Numbered from the stretch's first letter, positions 27,001-36,434 are shown. The stretch: DNA of 64,000 nt from Chitinophaga sp. SYP-B3965 (GCF_009647655.1 NZ_WJFD01000005.1:186001-250000), one strand, 5' to 3'. The notes: generated by a model from the letters alone, not told the origin. A program made the numbers and translations.

Positions 27001-28266
27001 GTGGGTTTATCGATTCTCATTTACAATACGGGCATACGTCTTTACAGATTTTTCCTGGGACTGGCCGCAAAGTTTGGTGGTAACAAGAAAGCGCAGCTGT
27101 GGTTAGCAGGGCGCGAAGGTATGTGGTCTGGTCTGGAAGCCGCCATGAAAGGGGATGTACCTGTTATTTGGGTGCATGCTGCTTCATTGGGGGAGTTCGA
27201 GCAGGGGCGGCCTGTTTTGGAGGAATTGCGCCAGCAATACCCCGGTTTTCGTATCCTGCTCACCTTCTTTTCCCCCTCTGGTTACCAGGTGAGAAAAGAT
27301 TATAAAGGAGCAGATTACGTGTGTTATTTGCCGTTAGATACCCCGGAAAATGCCCGGCGTTTCCTTTCTGCCGTACAGCCAAAGCTCGCCATCTTCATTA
27401 AATATGAGTTCTGGTACCACTATTTATCCGGCTTAAATGCCAGAAATGTGCCCGTTCTGCTGATATCCGGCATTTTCAGGGAGCACCAGATCTTCTTTAA
27501 ATGGTATGGTGGCCTGTTCCGGAAGCTTTTAAAGGGAATGGACCATCTCTTTGTGCAGAATGAAGGCTCTTTGACCCTTTTGCACAATATTGGTGTCCGG
27601 CAGGTTACGCTGGCCGGAGATACCCGGTTTGACAGGGTATGGGCCCTGCGGGAGAACCCGGTGGTACTACCTGAAATAGAACGTTTTATCAAAGTGCCCA
27701 AAGTAATGGTGGCTGGCAGCACCTGGGAAGAAGATGAAAAACTGCTGGCCGAATGGTGGTATGGGGGAGCACAGGATATCCGCCAGATGATCCTGGCGCC
27801 ACATGAGATCACAGAGGCCCGTCTGAAACGTGTAGAACAATTATTCCCTGACGCCATCCGCTATTCTGCTTTTGTGAAAGGAGGAACACCCAAAGGCAAG
27901 GTATTGATAATAGATAACGTGGGTATGCTGTCTGCCTTATACCGGTATAGCCGTGTTTCTTATGTGGGAGGAGGATTTGGTAAAGCCGGGATCCACAATA
28001 TCCTGGAACCAGCTACTTATGCCAAACCGGTGATCATCGGGCCTGTTTATGAGCAGTTCAATGAAGCCGTTACACTGGTGCAGCTGAGAGGCGCTATTGT
28101 GGTGAATAACCTGGATGATCTGAACCGGGCTATTGAAGCTTTGAATGATACCTACTATCATCAGCAGATCACAGAAATAGCAAGCCGCTTCGTAGAAGAG
28201 CATCAGGGGGCTACCAATAAGATCATGCATTATATTCAGGAAAAACGTTTCCTCACGAGAGAGTAG
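27001..28266 (+). CDS. waaA: 3-deoxy-D-manno-octulosonic acid transferase
   Basis: A 421-residue inner-membrane-associated glycosyltransferase (GT30) that adds Kdo to lipid A. It has an N-terminal hydrophobic helix, the family motif WVHAASLGEFEQGRPVLE near residue 57, and the late nucleotide-sugar segment YVGGGFGKAGIHNILEPA. It starts with GTG; no in-frame ATG is nearby. The 3' end overlaps the convergent proline-rich gene by 31 bp. The LPS context fits the divergent sugar operon. Confidence 0.94.
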   Translation: MGLSILIYNTGIRLYRFFLGLAAKFGGNKKAQLWLAGREGMWSGLEAAMKGDVPVIWVHAASLGEFEQGRPVLEELRQQYPGFRILLTFFSPSGYQVRKDYKGADYVCYLPLDTPENARRFLSAVQPKLAIFIKYEFWYHYLSGLNARNVPVLLISGIFREHQIFFKWYGGLFRKLLKGMDHLFVQNEGSLTLLHNIGVRQVTLAGDTRFDRVWALRENPVVLPEIERFIKVPKVMVAGSTWEEDEKLLAEWWYGGAQDIRQMILAPHEITEARLKRVEQLFPDAIRYSAFVKGGTPKGKVLIIDNVGMLSALYRYSRVSYVGGGFGKAGIHNILEPATYAKPVIIGPVYEQFNEAVTLVQLRGAIVVNNLDDLNRAIEALNDTYYHQQITEIASRFVEEHQGATNKIMHYIQEKRFLTRE

Positions 28267-29045
28267 AACTGGTTCACCAGCTCGTCTGTTTCATTCCAGC
28301 CCAGTTTGATCTTCAGTTCCCTTTCAATCCAATATTCAGCTTCCTGGAGGGAAGTGCTTTCATTGATCGTTTTAATGGAACGTTCATACATGGTTTTATC
28401 GCCCCGGAAGAGTTCCTGGATGAATTGGAATTTATCATTGATGCCAATAGCATTCTTCAGATCGTTCACTGCCATTCCGCCTAATTTCTGACCTACTTCC
28501 ACTGTATTGCTGGAACGTAAGGAATCATTCAGGGAAGTACTGTGCTTCCCTATCAATTCATTCAGCTCTTTGCGGATGCCAGTATTATTTTCCGTAGAGC
28601 GTTGTGGCACTGACGGCGGTGGCGGTGGTGGTGGTGCAGATGGTTGCGGATGTGGATATTGATCAAACAAAGTTGCGGTTGCCGGTCTTTCTTCCGGATT
28701 GCGTTTTACCGGAATACGGTCAGGTGCATAACCATTTGTTTGCAGGATCACTTCAGCGGGGGGAGCAGGAATTTCTACGGGTGGTGGTGGCGGAATTTGT
28801 ACCGGCGGCGGTGCTGCTACTACAGGTGGTGGAGGTGTTACTGCCACTACTACAGGCGGTGGTGCCTGGGCAGGCAGGGATGTGGCTACATGACCGTTAC
28901 CCTTTAACTCTTGTTGCTTTTGCTTATTGCGTTGATGTAATATCTCTGCCTGTAGCAACTGAGTGTAATAGGATATGGTTTGCAGACCAGCATTGGAATT
29001 TTTCAATTCCTGTAATTTGTCAATTAATGCACTTATCTTTTCCAT
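28236..29045 (-). CDS. Hypothetical protein with proline-rich linker
   Basis: A 269-residue protein of no family I recognise. It has an N-terminal helical coiled-coil-like part (about 1-50) and a low-complexity linker of prolines, valines and alanines with several poly-Pro runs (about 58-150). A C-terminal helical domain (about 155-269) contains LGGMAVNDLKNAIGINDKF. There is no signal peptide, so it is presumably cytoplasmic. Its 3' end overlaps waaA by 31 bp, tail to tail. It resembles hypothetical proteins common in Chitinophagaceae. Confidence 0.75.
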   Translation of the reverse strand: MEKISALIDKLQELKNSNAGLQTISYYTQLLQAEILHQRNKQKQQELKGNGHVATSLPAQAPPPVVVAVTPPPPVVAAPPPVQIPPPPPVEIPAPPAEVILQTNGYAPDRIPVKRNPEERPATATLFDQYPHPQPSAPPPPPPPSVPQRSTENNTGIRKELNELIGKHSTSLNDSLRSSNTVEVGQKLGGMAVNDLKNAIGINDKFQFIQELFRGDKTMYERSIKTINESTSLQEAEYWIERELKIKLGWNETDELVNQFYSLVRKRFS

Positions 29046-29143
29046 GCCTTAACTGTTAACGCCATCTGGTAGAAATTATTATAATTGCACTAAGTTAAAC
29101 TTTTTTTAACAACCTAATAATCTAATAATCAAAATACTACAAT

Positions 29144-29713
29144 ATGTTTATTGAACCTTCTCTTACAGGAGGCCGCAGAGGATGGATCGAAGTGATATGT
29201 GGATCAATGTTTTCCGGAAAAACAGAAGAACTGATACGCAGGTTGAAACGTGCCAGGATCGCTAATCTTTCCCTGGAAATTTTCAAGCCGGCTATGGATA
29301 CCCGGTACGATGAAATGAATATTGTTTCCCATGATGAATCAAAGATCTTATCTACTCCAGTGGATAGTTCCCAGCAGATCCTGCTCTTAGGGCAGGGCAT
29401 AGATGTAGTAGGTATTGATGAAGCACAATTCTTTGATGCAGAGCTGCCCAATGTGTGTGATCAGCTGGCCCTCAGCGGTATCCGCGTGATCGTTGCCGGC
29501 CTTGATATGAATTTCCAGGGAGAACCGTTTGGTCCCATTCCTCAACTTTTAGCCAAAGCAGATTACATCACAAAACTGCATGCCATTTGCGTGATATGCG
29601 GGAACATTGCCACTTTCTCCTATCGGAAAAGCGCTGATACACATACGATATTACTAGGTGAGAAGGATCTGTATGAACCCCGGTGCCGGCACTGTTTTTA
29701 CAACGTACATTAA
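29144..29713 (+). CDS. tdk: Thymidine kinase
   Basis: A 189-residue type II thymidine kinase of the salvage pathway. P-loop CGSMFSGKTEELIRRL is near residue 20 and the catalytic Asp-Glu in IDEAQFFD near 95. Zinc cysteines lie in CVICG and CRHCF at the C-terminus. The last four bases overlap the convergent GtrA gene. Intact and of normal length. Confidence 0.96.
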   Translation: MFIEPSLTGGRRGWIEVICGSMFSGKTEELIRRLKRARIANLSLEIFKPAMDTRYDEMNIVSHDESKILSTPVDSSQQILLLGQGIDVVGIDEAQFFDAELPNVCDQLALSGIRVIVAGLDMNFQGEPFGPIPQLLAKADYITKLHAICVICGNIATFSYRKSADTHTILLGEKDLYEPRCRHCFYNVH

Positions 29714-30189
29714 TTCTGCACTTTCACTTTAAACGTGAACTTCTTCTGGGTAATATAACTGAAGCAAACTACCAGGATCGTAGTGAGGATCTTTGCAATG
29801 GTAGGATAGAAGTGACAGTAGTCCACAAATAATTTAATGAACACCACATTGAACAGGAAGCAAATGCCTACCAGCAAAAGGTAGCGGATAAGCTGTACTC
29901 TGCCTCTCAGATTGGATTCGGAGAATACAATGTATTTATTCAATAAGAAACCGGTAGGGAAGGTGATCACAAAAGCCATCAGGAAGGCTGCAATATGCGG
30001 ACTGATCGTGAAAAATGGCAGATGCACCATTTGCTGATGCAGGATGAAGTTGAAGCTAATGAAGTACAGGAAGATGTCCATAGCGGTATTCCCACCTCCG
30101 CAAACCAGGTAGCGGAAGGTCTGAAAAGGCATCATCTTAGCGAAAGGCTTGTGAAAATATGCCAGGATATCGAGGATCAATTGCTTCAT
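29710..30189 (-). CDS. GtrA family membrane protein
   Basis: A 159-residue protein with four predicted membrane helices, matching GtrA-like proteins thought to move polyprenyl-linked sugars across the inner membrane or assist surface glycosylation. It has the family feature of a short N-terminal segment before the first helix (FRYLVCGGGNTAMDIFLYF) and a positively charged tail. It is tail to tail with tdk. The function is inferred from family only. Confidence 0.88.
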   Translation of the reverse strand: MKQLILDILAYFHKPFAKMMPFQTFRYLVCGGGNTAMDIFLYFISFNFILHQQMVHLPFFTISPHIAAFLMAFVITFPTGFLLNKYIVFSESNLRGRVQLIRYLLLVGICFLFNVVFIKLFVDYCHFYPTIAKILTTILVVCFSYITQKKFTFKVKVQN

Positions 30190-30288
30190 AAAAACGCCGC
30201 AAAACTACGAATGAAATGTTAATAAAGCATGAGGTGGCTGGATTTTAACATTCATTTGATAGGCGGGACCTTTTTAAAAAAAACACCC

Positions 30289-31779
30289 CTACCGCCAGGT
30301 CTTACGTTGTTTCCATTGAGAAGCTTCTCCATTAGTTGAAACCGGCGCCACCTGTGAAGGTTTCACCGCAGATCTCCACAGTTGCTCTGCGAGGATAGCT
30401 GCTGCTTTGGCTGCATCCTCATCTTTAATGTCCAGCGCTGCGGCAGTGAAATATTTACCAATGAAGTTTGTATCGAAGTTGCCTTCTATAAAAGGTTTTT
30501 GCTGCAAAGCCCATTTGCCGAAGGGCAGTGTTGTTTTGATCCCCGTCACCTGGTATTCATCAATAGCCCGCAGCAGACGCTCTCTTGCTTCTTCCCGGTT
30601 GGCGCCCCAGGCAATCAGTTTAGCGATCATGGGATCATAATAAATAGGAATATCCATGCCCTGCTCATATCCATCATCTACTCTAACACCGTACCCCTGC
30701 GGGCGGATATATGTTTCCAGTTTACCTGTATCCGGCAGGAAATTATTGGCAGGATCTTCTGCACAGATACGTAATTCAATAGCATGGCCATTGATCTGTA
30801 ATTCTTCCTGTGTGAAAGGAAGTTTTCCGCCATCAGCGATCCTTATCTGTTCTTTCACAAGGTCTAGCCCGGTGATCATTTCCGTTACAGGATGTTCCAC
30901 CTGCAGGCGGGTATTCATTTCAAGGAAATAAAAATTCAATTGTTCATCTACCAGGAATTCCACGGTACCAGCTCCATAATAATTACAGGCACGGGCCACA
31001 TCCACTGCACATTTTCCCATAGCTGCACGGATAGCCGGAGTGAGACAGGAAGACGGTGCTTCCTCTATCAGTTTCTGGTGGCGCCGCTGAATGGAACATT
31101 CTCTTTCAAACAGGTATATACAATTACCATGTTGATCTCCCAATACCTGTATCTCTATATGGCGTGGTGCGCCTACATATTTCTCTATAAAAACGGCATC
31201 ATCCCCAAAAGCGTTGAGGGCTTCACTTTTAGCCATGCGGATCTGTTCTTCCAGTTCACTTTCCTGCTGCACCACCCGCATTCCTTTACCACCACCACCT
31301 GCAGAGGCTTTAATGAGAATGGGGAAGCCGGTTTTCTTCACTACTTCTTTTGCTTCTTCCACACTTCGGAGCGGCGTTTCTGTACCAGGTACCATCGGTA
31401 CGCCAAAACTTTGTGCGGCTTGTTTGGCAGCCAGTTTGCTGCCCATCACTTCAATAGAAGCCGCAGAAGGGCCGATAAAGATGAGGCCGGCATCTGTTAC
31501 TTTTTGTGCAAACTTCGCATTCTCGCTAAGGAAACCATATCCCGGATGAATAGCATCTGCACCGGTTTGCTGTGCAACCGCAATGATCTTGTCGCCCAGT
31601 AAATAGCTTTGGCTGGAAGGGGCAGGCCCTATGCAAACGGCTTCATCCGCATACTGCACAAAAGGCATGGCACGGTCTGCTTCTGAGAAAACAGCTACAG
31701 TGGCTATACCCATTTCCCTGGCTGAACGCATAACCCGAAGGGCTATTTCCCCACGGTTGGCTACTACAATCTTTTTCAT
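30289..31779 (-). CDS. accC: Biotin carboxylase subunit of an acyl-CoA carboxylase
   Basis: A 496-residue ATP-grasp biotin carboxylase. It has MKKIVVANRGEIALRVMRSA at the N-terminus, the glycine-rich ATP loop SAGGGGKGMRVV near residue 160, HIEIQVLGD, and EMNTRLQVEHPVTEM near 290. It lacks a biotinyl domain, so BCCP is encoded elsewhere. The start at 31779 follows the family; the upstream frame extension crosses ccmB. It could serve acetyl-CoA or propionyl-CoA carboxylase. A tail of about 40 residues beyond the usual accC length is low in motifs. Confidence 0.9.
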   Translation of the reverse strand: MKKIVVANRGEIALRVMRSAREMGIATVAVFSEADRAMPFVQYADEAVCIGPAPSSQSYLLGDKIIAVAQQTGADAIHPGYGFLSENAKFAQKVTDAGLIFIGPSAASIEVMGSKLAAKQAAQSFGVPMVPGTETPLRSVEEAKEVVKKTGFPILIKASAGGGGKGMRVVQQESELEEQIRMAKSEALNAFGDDAVFIEKYVGAPRHIEIQVLGDQHGNCIYLFERECSIQRRHQKLIEEAPSSCLTPAIRAAMGKCAVDVARACNYYGAGTVEFLVDEQLNFYFLEMNTRLQVEHPVTEMITGLDLVKEQIRIADGGKLPFTQEELQINGHAIELRICAEDPANNFLPDTGKLETYIRPQGYGVRVDDGYEQGMDIPIYYDPMIAKLIAWGANREEARERLLRAIDEYQVTGIKTTLPFGKWALQQKPFIEGNFDTNFIGKYFTAAALDIKDEDAAKAAAILAEQLWRSAVKPSQVAPVSTNGEASQWKQRKTWR

Positions 31780-31848
31780 CCGGTTGTTTTTGAATAAGGG
31801 GCTAAAGTTAATGGATTTAGAATTGTGATGCGGGGCAGGTGGTTTTAT

Positions 31849-31856
31849 TATCTTTG
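31849..31856 (+). promoter_or_regulatory. -7 promoter element TATCTTTG at ccmB start
   Basis: An exact TAnnTTTG match, five bases from the GTG start of ccmB, predicting an almost leaderless transcript. Confidence 0.55.
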
Positions 31857-31861
31857 CCTCC

Positions 31862-32524
31862 GTGAAAAGTCCTCTTTCCCAGATCATCGCCCTCGTAAAA
31901 AAAGACCTGCTGCTGGAATGGCGCCAGCGGCATGCGCTGTTTGGCATCCTGCTGTATGTGTTCTCTACCGTTTTTGTGATCAACCTGATGGTGAAAGAAC
32001 CGGAGGATACTATCTGGAATGCCATGTTCTGGGTGGTGCAGCTTTTCGTTTGCGTTAATGCGGTGGCCAAAAGCTTCCTGCAGGAGAACAAGGGACGGTT
32101 GCTTTATTTTTATTCGTTGGTTCATCCCCGTTACTTTATTGCTGCCAAGCTGCTCTATAATATGCTGCTGATGATTGTGTTCAGCGCGGTTTCCTTACTC
32201 TGCTGTATCCTTTTCCTTGGCAACCCGCTCATTCACCCGCTTTATTTCCTGGGGGTGGTATTACTGGGCGGGATCAGTTTATCCCTTCTTTTTACCATGC
32301 TGGCCGCCATTGCGGCACAGGCCAGCCAGAATGCTGCACTGATGGCTATTATGGGTTTTCCGCTGGTGATGCCCATCCTCATGCTGCTAACAGGTATTTC
32401 GCAGAGCGCTTTTGCCCCTGTGGTACAACCCGGCCTGCCAGGCATGTTCGCCCTGCTGGCAGGAATGGATGTACTGGTCATAGCCCTTGCGCTGATTTTA
32501 TTTCCCTATCTCTGGAAGGAATAA
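31862..32524 (+). CDS. ccmB: Heme exporter protein B (CcmB)
   Basis: A 220-residue membrane protein with about six helices, the CcmB permease of the cytochrome c maturation ABC complex. It shows the family N-terminus ALVKKDLLLEWRQRHALFG and the conserved MGFPLVMPILML segment. It starts with GTG. ccmC and ccmD follow in the same direction after 145 bp with their own promoter. CcmA is not in the window. Confidence 0.92.
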   Translation: MKSPLSQIIALVKKDLLLEWRQRHALFGILLYVFSTVFVINLMVKEPEDTIWNAMFWVVQLFVCVNAVAKSFLQENKGRLLYFYSLVHPRYFIAAKLLYNMLLMIVFSAVSLLCCILFLGNPLIHPLYFLGVVLLGGISLSLLFTMLAAIAAQASQNAALMAIMGFPLVMPILMLLTGISQSAFAPVVQPGLPGMFALLAGMDVLVIALALILFPYLWKE

Positions 32525-32638
32525 TCCATACATTTTTTAACAAAAACCTCCCTATGGTAAAGGTTTTTCAAGGATTCGCAGGGCTTTTGCAGGTTCATCA
32601 AAATCCGTAAATGGCTTTGCCGTTACCTTTAAAACGTG

Positions 32639-32646
32639 TAGGTTTG
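32639..32646 (+). promoter_or_regulatory. -7 promoter element TAGGTTTG upstream of ccmC
   Basis: A TAnnTTTG match, 23 bp before the ccmC ATG, in the ccmB-ccmC gap. Confidence 0.45.
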
Positions 32647-32669
32647 CCCCCACATATTGTATTAGAACA

Positions 32670-33335
32670 ATGGCAAAGCATTGGTGGAAAATCTTAAGTG
32701 TAGTTATCCTGCTATACGTAATCATAGGCGGTTTTATGATCAAAGTGCCGGTCATCGGTAACAATCAGCAAGCTGCCCGGAGCATCTTCTTTCACTTACC
32801 TATGTGGATGAGCATGTATACCCTCTTCACCATTTCCGTGGTGAATTCAGTCTGGTACCTCGCTACAAACGATCTTCGCCGGGATGTCCGCGCTTCCAGT
32901 TCTGCGAGCGTTGGTGTACTGTTTGGCGTGATGGGTTTTTTTACCGGCATGTTGTGGGCCACTTATACCTGGGGCGGCACTATCGTGAATGATCCCAAAC
33001 AAATGACCACTGCCATCGCACTGACCATTTACATGGCTTATCTCGTATTGCGGCTCTCCTTTACGGACCTGGATAAACGGGCACGGGTTTCGGCCATCTT
33101 CAATGTATTTGCTTTCGCTTTACTTATTCCGCTCACTTATATCATTCCCAGGATGGTGGAATCCCTTCATCCGGGTAGTGCCAGCAGCCCGGGCTTTAGT
33201 TCCCAGGATACTGCAGGCACCATCAAAATGGTACTCTGGCCTGCATTCATCGGATGGACCTTGCTGGGTATCTGGATCTACACACTGCGGGCTCGTTATA
33301 AAAGATTAGTATTAAAAAATATCCTCCATGGCTAA
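32670..33335 (+). CDS. ccmC: Cytochrome c biogenesis protein CcmC-like
   Basis: A 221-residue membrane protein with six helices, similar to CcmC/CcsA heme-handling proteins. A likely heme-ligand histidine is in IFFHLPMWMSMY near residue 43 and a second in VESLHPGS near 165. The tryptophan-rich loop between them reads GMLWATYTWGGTIVNDPKQ: DPK is kept, but the second and third tryptophans expected of the WWD motif are not. It overlaps ccmD by 8 bp. Confidence 0.88.
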   Translation: MAKHWWKILSVVILLYVIIGGFMIKVPVIGNNQQAARSIFFHLPMWMSMYTLFTISVVNSVWYLATNDLRRDVRASSSASVGVLFGVMGFFTGMLWATYTWGGTIVNDPKQMTTAIALTIYMAYLVLRLSFTDLDKRARVSAIFNVFAFALLIPLTYIIPRMVESLHPGSASSPGFSSQDTAGTIKMVLWPAFIGWTLLGIWIYTLRARYKRLVLKNILHG

Positions 33336-33591
33336 AAGACTCAGCTATTTATTGCTCGTTTGCCTGATGTTACCGATCACTGCTGCCATTGCGCAGGCAA
33401 CAGATACTGCACGCGTAGTGAATGAAGTGGTGCAGCAGCAGAATACAGAAACCGGTCCTGTGAATGAGTTCTTCCGCAGTAACAACAAAATTTACGTGGC
33501 TGTAGGCATCCTTGTGATCATATTTACCTGTATCATATTATACCTTGTAAGGCTGGACCGTAGGATCGGCAAGCTCGAGAAAGAAAATTAG
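33328..33591 (+). CDS. ccmD: CcmD family protein
   Basis: An 87-residue membrane protein with a signal-like N-terminus and one later transmembrane helix (VAVGILVIIFTCIILYLV) followed by a basic/acidic tail, the Bacteroidota CcmD layout. It overlaps ccmC by 8 bp and completes the ccmBCD group. It acts with CcmABC in transferring heme to CcmE. Confidence 0.85.
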   Translation: MAKRLSYLLLVCLMLPITAAIAQATDTARVVNEVVQQQNTETGPVNEFFRSNNKIYVAVGILVIIFTCIILYLVRLDRRIGKLEKEN

Positions 33592-33644
33592 TTAGAAACC
33601 CTGCATCGTACAACACCAAAACAATATACATAAAACAGTTTTTT

Positions 33645-35081
33645 ATGGCTAAAGCTAAAGCGCTGGCACAAGAACAGCATTATAACTTTTTCCACAGCGT
33701 GGAACAAAGTTTCGACAAGGCTGCGCAGTTCACCAAATGGGAAAAAGGGATCCTGGAGCAGATCAAAGCGTGTAATGCTGTGTATCGTATTAAATTCCCT
33801 GTGAGAGTGGGAAACAGTATTGACGTAATTGAAGCTTACCGGGTACAACACTCCCATCACAAATTACCCTGTAAAGGTGGTATCCGTTTCAGTGATGAAG
33901 TGAACCAGGATGAAGTAATGGCCCTCGCCGCCCTGATGACTTACAAATGCGCTATCGTGAACGTTCCTTTTGGCGGCGCCAAAGGAGGTATCAAGATCAA
34001 TCCCCGCAACTATACCCCTTTTCAACTGGAAAACATTACCCGCCGTTACACAGCTGAACTGGTAAAAAAGAATTTTATAGGCCCCGGCATCGACGTACCT
34101 GCTCCTGATTATGGAACAGGCGAACGTGAAATGAGCTGGATCCTGGATACATACATGAGCCTTCGTCCCGGTGAAATTGATGGTTACGGTTGTGTAACCG
34201 GTAAACCTGTTTCCCAGGGTGGTGTGCGTGGCCGTACAGAAGCCACCGGCCTTGGTGTGTTCTATGGTCTTCGTGAGTTATGTAATGTGAAAGAGGACAT
34301 GAAGCGCCTTGGACTGGAACCTGGTATCGAAGGTAAAAAAGTGATCGTACAGGGGATGGGGAACGTGGGTTACCACGCCGCCAAATATTTCCACGAAGCA
34401 GGCGCGAAAGTGATCTGCCTCATAGAATGGGATGGCGCCATCTTCAATCCTAAAGGATTGAACCCGGACGAAGTATTGAAATTCCGCAAAGAAACAGGTT
34501 CCATCGTTAATTTCCCCGGTGCTAAAAACCTGAAGAAAAATACAGACGGATTAGAGCTGGAATGTGATATCCTGATCCCCGCAGCATTGGAGAATGTGAT
34601 CCACGCAGAGAATGCGCCAAAGATCAAGGCAAAGATCATCGGCGAAGCGGCGAATGGTCCACTGACACCTGAAGCAGATGAGATCCTGTCTAAAAAAGGT
34701 GTGATCGTAGTGCCGGATATGTTCCTGAACGCCGGTGGTGTTACCGTTTCTTACTTTGAGTGGCTGAAGAACCTGAGCCATGTGCGTTATGGCCGTTTGG
34801 GCAAACGTTTTGATGAGAATATGAATATTCACATCCTGGGCCAGATAGAAGAACTGACCGGTAAAAAGGTGTCAGAAAAAGAAAGGAAGTTCATTGCACA
34901 TGGTGCGGATGAAGTGGATCTGGTATATTCCGGTCTGGAAGAAACCATGCACACTGCATTACATGAAGTGCGTGAGAAATTAATGGAACATAAAAAGATC
35001 AAGGATATGCGTACAGCAGCTTATGTATGTGCTATCGACAAGGTAGGTGCAGCATATGAGCAACTGGGTATTTTCCCTTAA
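33645..35081 (+). CDS. gdhA: Glu/Leu/Phe/Val family dehydrogenase, probable glutamate dehydrogenase
   Basis: A 478-residue oxidative deaminase interconverting glutamate and 2-oxoglutarate. Catalytic lysine region VPFGGAKGGIKINP is near residue 110. The dinucleotide-binding fold is VIVQGMGNVGYHAAKYF near 230. The stretch NAGGVTVSYFEWLKNL is typical of family C-termini. Length is normal or slightly long. It is flanked by its own terminator. Confidence 0.93.
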   Translation: MAKAKALAQEQHYNFFHSVEQSFDKAAQFTKWEKGILEQIKACNAVYRIKFPVRVGNSIDVIEAYRVQHSHHKLPCKGGIRFSDEVNQDEVMALAALMTYKCAIVNVPFGGAKGGIKINPRNYTPFQLENITRRYTAELVKKNFIGPGIDVPAPDYGTGEREMSWILDTYMSLRPGEIDGYGCVTGKPVSQGGVRGRTEATGLGVFYGLRELCNVKEDMKRLGLEPGIEGKKVIVQGMGNVGYHAAKYFHEAGAKVICLIEWDGAIFNPKGLNPDEVLKFRKETGSIVNFPGAKNLKKNTDGLELECDILIPAALENVIHAENAPKIKAKIIGEAANGPLTPEADEILSKKGVIVVPDMFLNAGGVTVSYFEWLKNLSHVRYGRLGKRFDENMNIHILGQIEELTGKKVSEKERKFIAHGADEVDLVYSGLEETMHTALHEVREKLMEHKKIKDMRTAAYVCAIDKVGAAYEQLGIFP

Positions 35082-35092
35082 TAATATCCTGG

Positions 35093-35115
35093 TGGCCGGC
35101 TTTTATAGCCGGCCA
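35093..35115 (+). terminator. Intrinsic terminator after gdhA
   Basis: An 8-bp GC stem (TGGCCGGC, 35093-35100, with GCCGGCCA, 35108-35115) is followed by a long T-run. It lies between two convergent genes. Confidence 0.85.
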
Positions 35116-35120
35116 TTTTT

Positions 35121-35597
35121 TTATATGATATCTGGTTCCGGAGGCCCGGGCACACCAGGATATTCTGGCAACGCAGTTTCAAATACCCAATTCCCTTCTT
35201 CTGCATTCAGTTTACAGCACCAGGTATTACTGCCATTTGTGATCACCAGGTAGGGCACCGGTAATGCCATATTATACCGCACGATCTGTTCCAGAACCGG
35301 CAAACCCAGCGGAACACCCATTTCTTTACATTCCACGATCATCCATGGCGCCGCTTCCCGGCTGTAAATAACAATGTCACAGCGTTTGCGCAATTCACCT
35401 AAATGCATTTCCTTTTCAATGCTCATAAGCGCGCCGGGATACTCCAGACTTTTTACGAGATAGTTCAGAAAATTCTGGCGCACCCATTCTTCAGGGGTTA
35501 ACACCACGTATTTTTTTCGAAATGGGTCAAAGATCATTTCTTGCCCGTCAGTAGCCTGTATACGAAAATCAGGGGGAGGAAACTGGATGTTGATCAT
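35121..35597 (-). CDS. Orphan HsdR_N-type nuclease-fold protein
   Basis: A 158-residue protein of the type I restriction HsdR N-terminal family (PD-(D/E)XK fold). The catalytic pattern is visible as CDIVIY (Asp) followed by WMIVECKEM (Glu-x-Lys). It begins FDPFRKKYVVLTPEEWVRQNFL, as in the single-domain Bacteroidota members that occur without hsdM or hsdS. No restriction partners are adjacent. Its role is unknown; the active site looks complete. Confidence 0.88.
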   Translation of the reverse strand: MINIQFPPPDFRIQATDGQEMIFDPFRKKYVVLTPEEWVRQNFLNYLVKSLEYPGALMSIEKEMHLGELRKRCDIVIYSREAAPWMIVECKEMGVPLGLPVLEQIVRYNMALPVPYLVITNGSNTWCCKLNAEEGNWVFETALPEYPGVPGPPEPDII

Positions 35598-35663
35598 GTT
35601 GTAAAACTAGGGAATCGTGGCTGTTTCGGAAAAAAACATTACATTCATTTGTCAAAAAAAGCT

Positions 35664-36434
35664 ATGAAGACGAAAGAAGAAATAGTAGCTAATTGGCTTC
35701 CCCGCTACACAGGGGAGAAGTTGGAGAACTTCGGCTCTCATATCCTCCTGACTAATTTTACCAATTACGTAACGATGTTTGCCAAACTGCACAACGCTAA
35801 GATAGTTGGGGCAGACAGACCCATGCAATGTTGCACGGCAAAGGACATCACCATTATAAATTTTGGAATGGGCAGCCCCGGCGCCGCTACTGTGATGGAC
35901 CTGCTGAGCGCCATTTCCCCCAAGGCCGTGTTGTTCCTGGGTAAATGCGGAGGTTTAAAGAAGAAGAACAGTATAGGAGATCTGATCCTGCCTATTGCAG
36001 CTATCCGCGGAGAAGGTACTTCCAATGATTATTTCCCTCCGGAAGTGCCTGCACTACCGGCCTTTGCTTTGCAAAAAGCCATATCCACCACCATCCGGGA
36101 AATGGGTTGTGATTACTGGACGGGTACCTGCTATAGTACTAACCGCCGTGTGTGGGAACATGATGCTGATTTCAAAAAATACCTCGAAAAGATCCGCGCC
36201 ATGGCCATAGATATGGAAACGGCCACTATTTTCTCCGTAGGTTTTTATAACAAGATCCCAACCGGAGCGTTATTGCTTGTTTCAGATTCCCCCATGGTAC
36301 CGGAAGGGGTGAAAACAGAGGAAAGCGATAAAAAAGTAACAACAGAATATGTAGAGCGACACCTAAGAGTGGGAATTGATTCCCTGCAGAACCTTATTGA
36401 TAATCACCAGACTGTTAAACACCTCCTCTTTTGA
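35664..36434 (+). CDS. amn: AMP nucleosidase
   Basis: A 256-residue nucleoside-phosphorylase-fold enzyme that splits AMP into adenine and ribose 5-phosphate. Diagnostic parts are NFGMGSPGAATVMDLL and FLGKCGGLKKK, plus AIDMETATIFSVGF, the purine/ribose site Met-Glu. It is the short form found in Bacteroidota, without the regulatory N-terminus. The start at 35664 is preferred; the frame extends upstream but crosses the neighbouring gene. Its stop overlaps the next start. Confidence 0.88.
   Translation: MKTKEEIVANWLPRYTGEKLENFGSHILLTNFTNYVTMFAKLHNAKIVGADRPMQCCTAKDITIINFGMGSPGAATVMDLLSAISPKAVLFLGKCGGLKKKNSIGDLILPIAAIRGEGTSNDYFPPEVPALPAFALQKAISTTIREMGCDYWTGTCYSTNRRVWEHDADFKKYLEKIRAMAIDMETATIFSVGFYNKIPTGALLLVSDSPMVPEGVKTEESDKKVTTEYVERHLRVGIDSLQNLIDNHQTVKHLLF

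Noticed and set aside
31780..32091. 104-residue N-terminal extension of the biotin carboxylase frame
   Set aside because: It runs antisense over ccmB, and the family N-terminus begins at MKKIVVANRGE.
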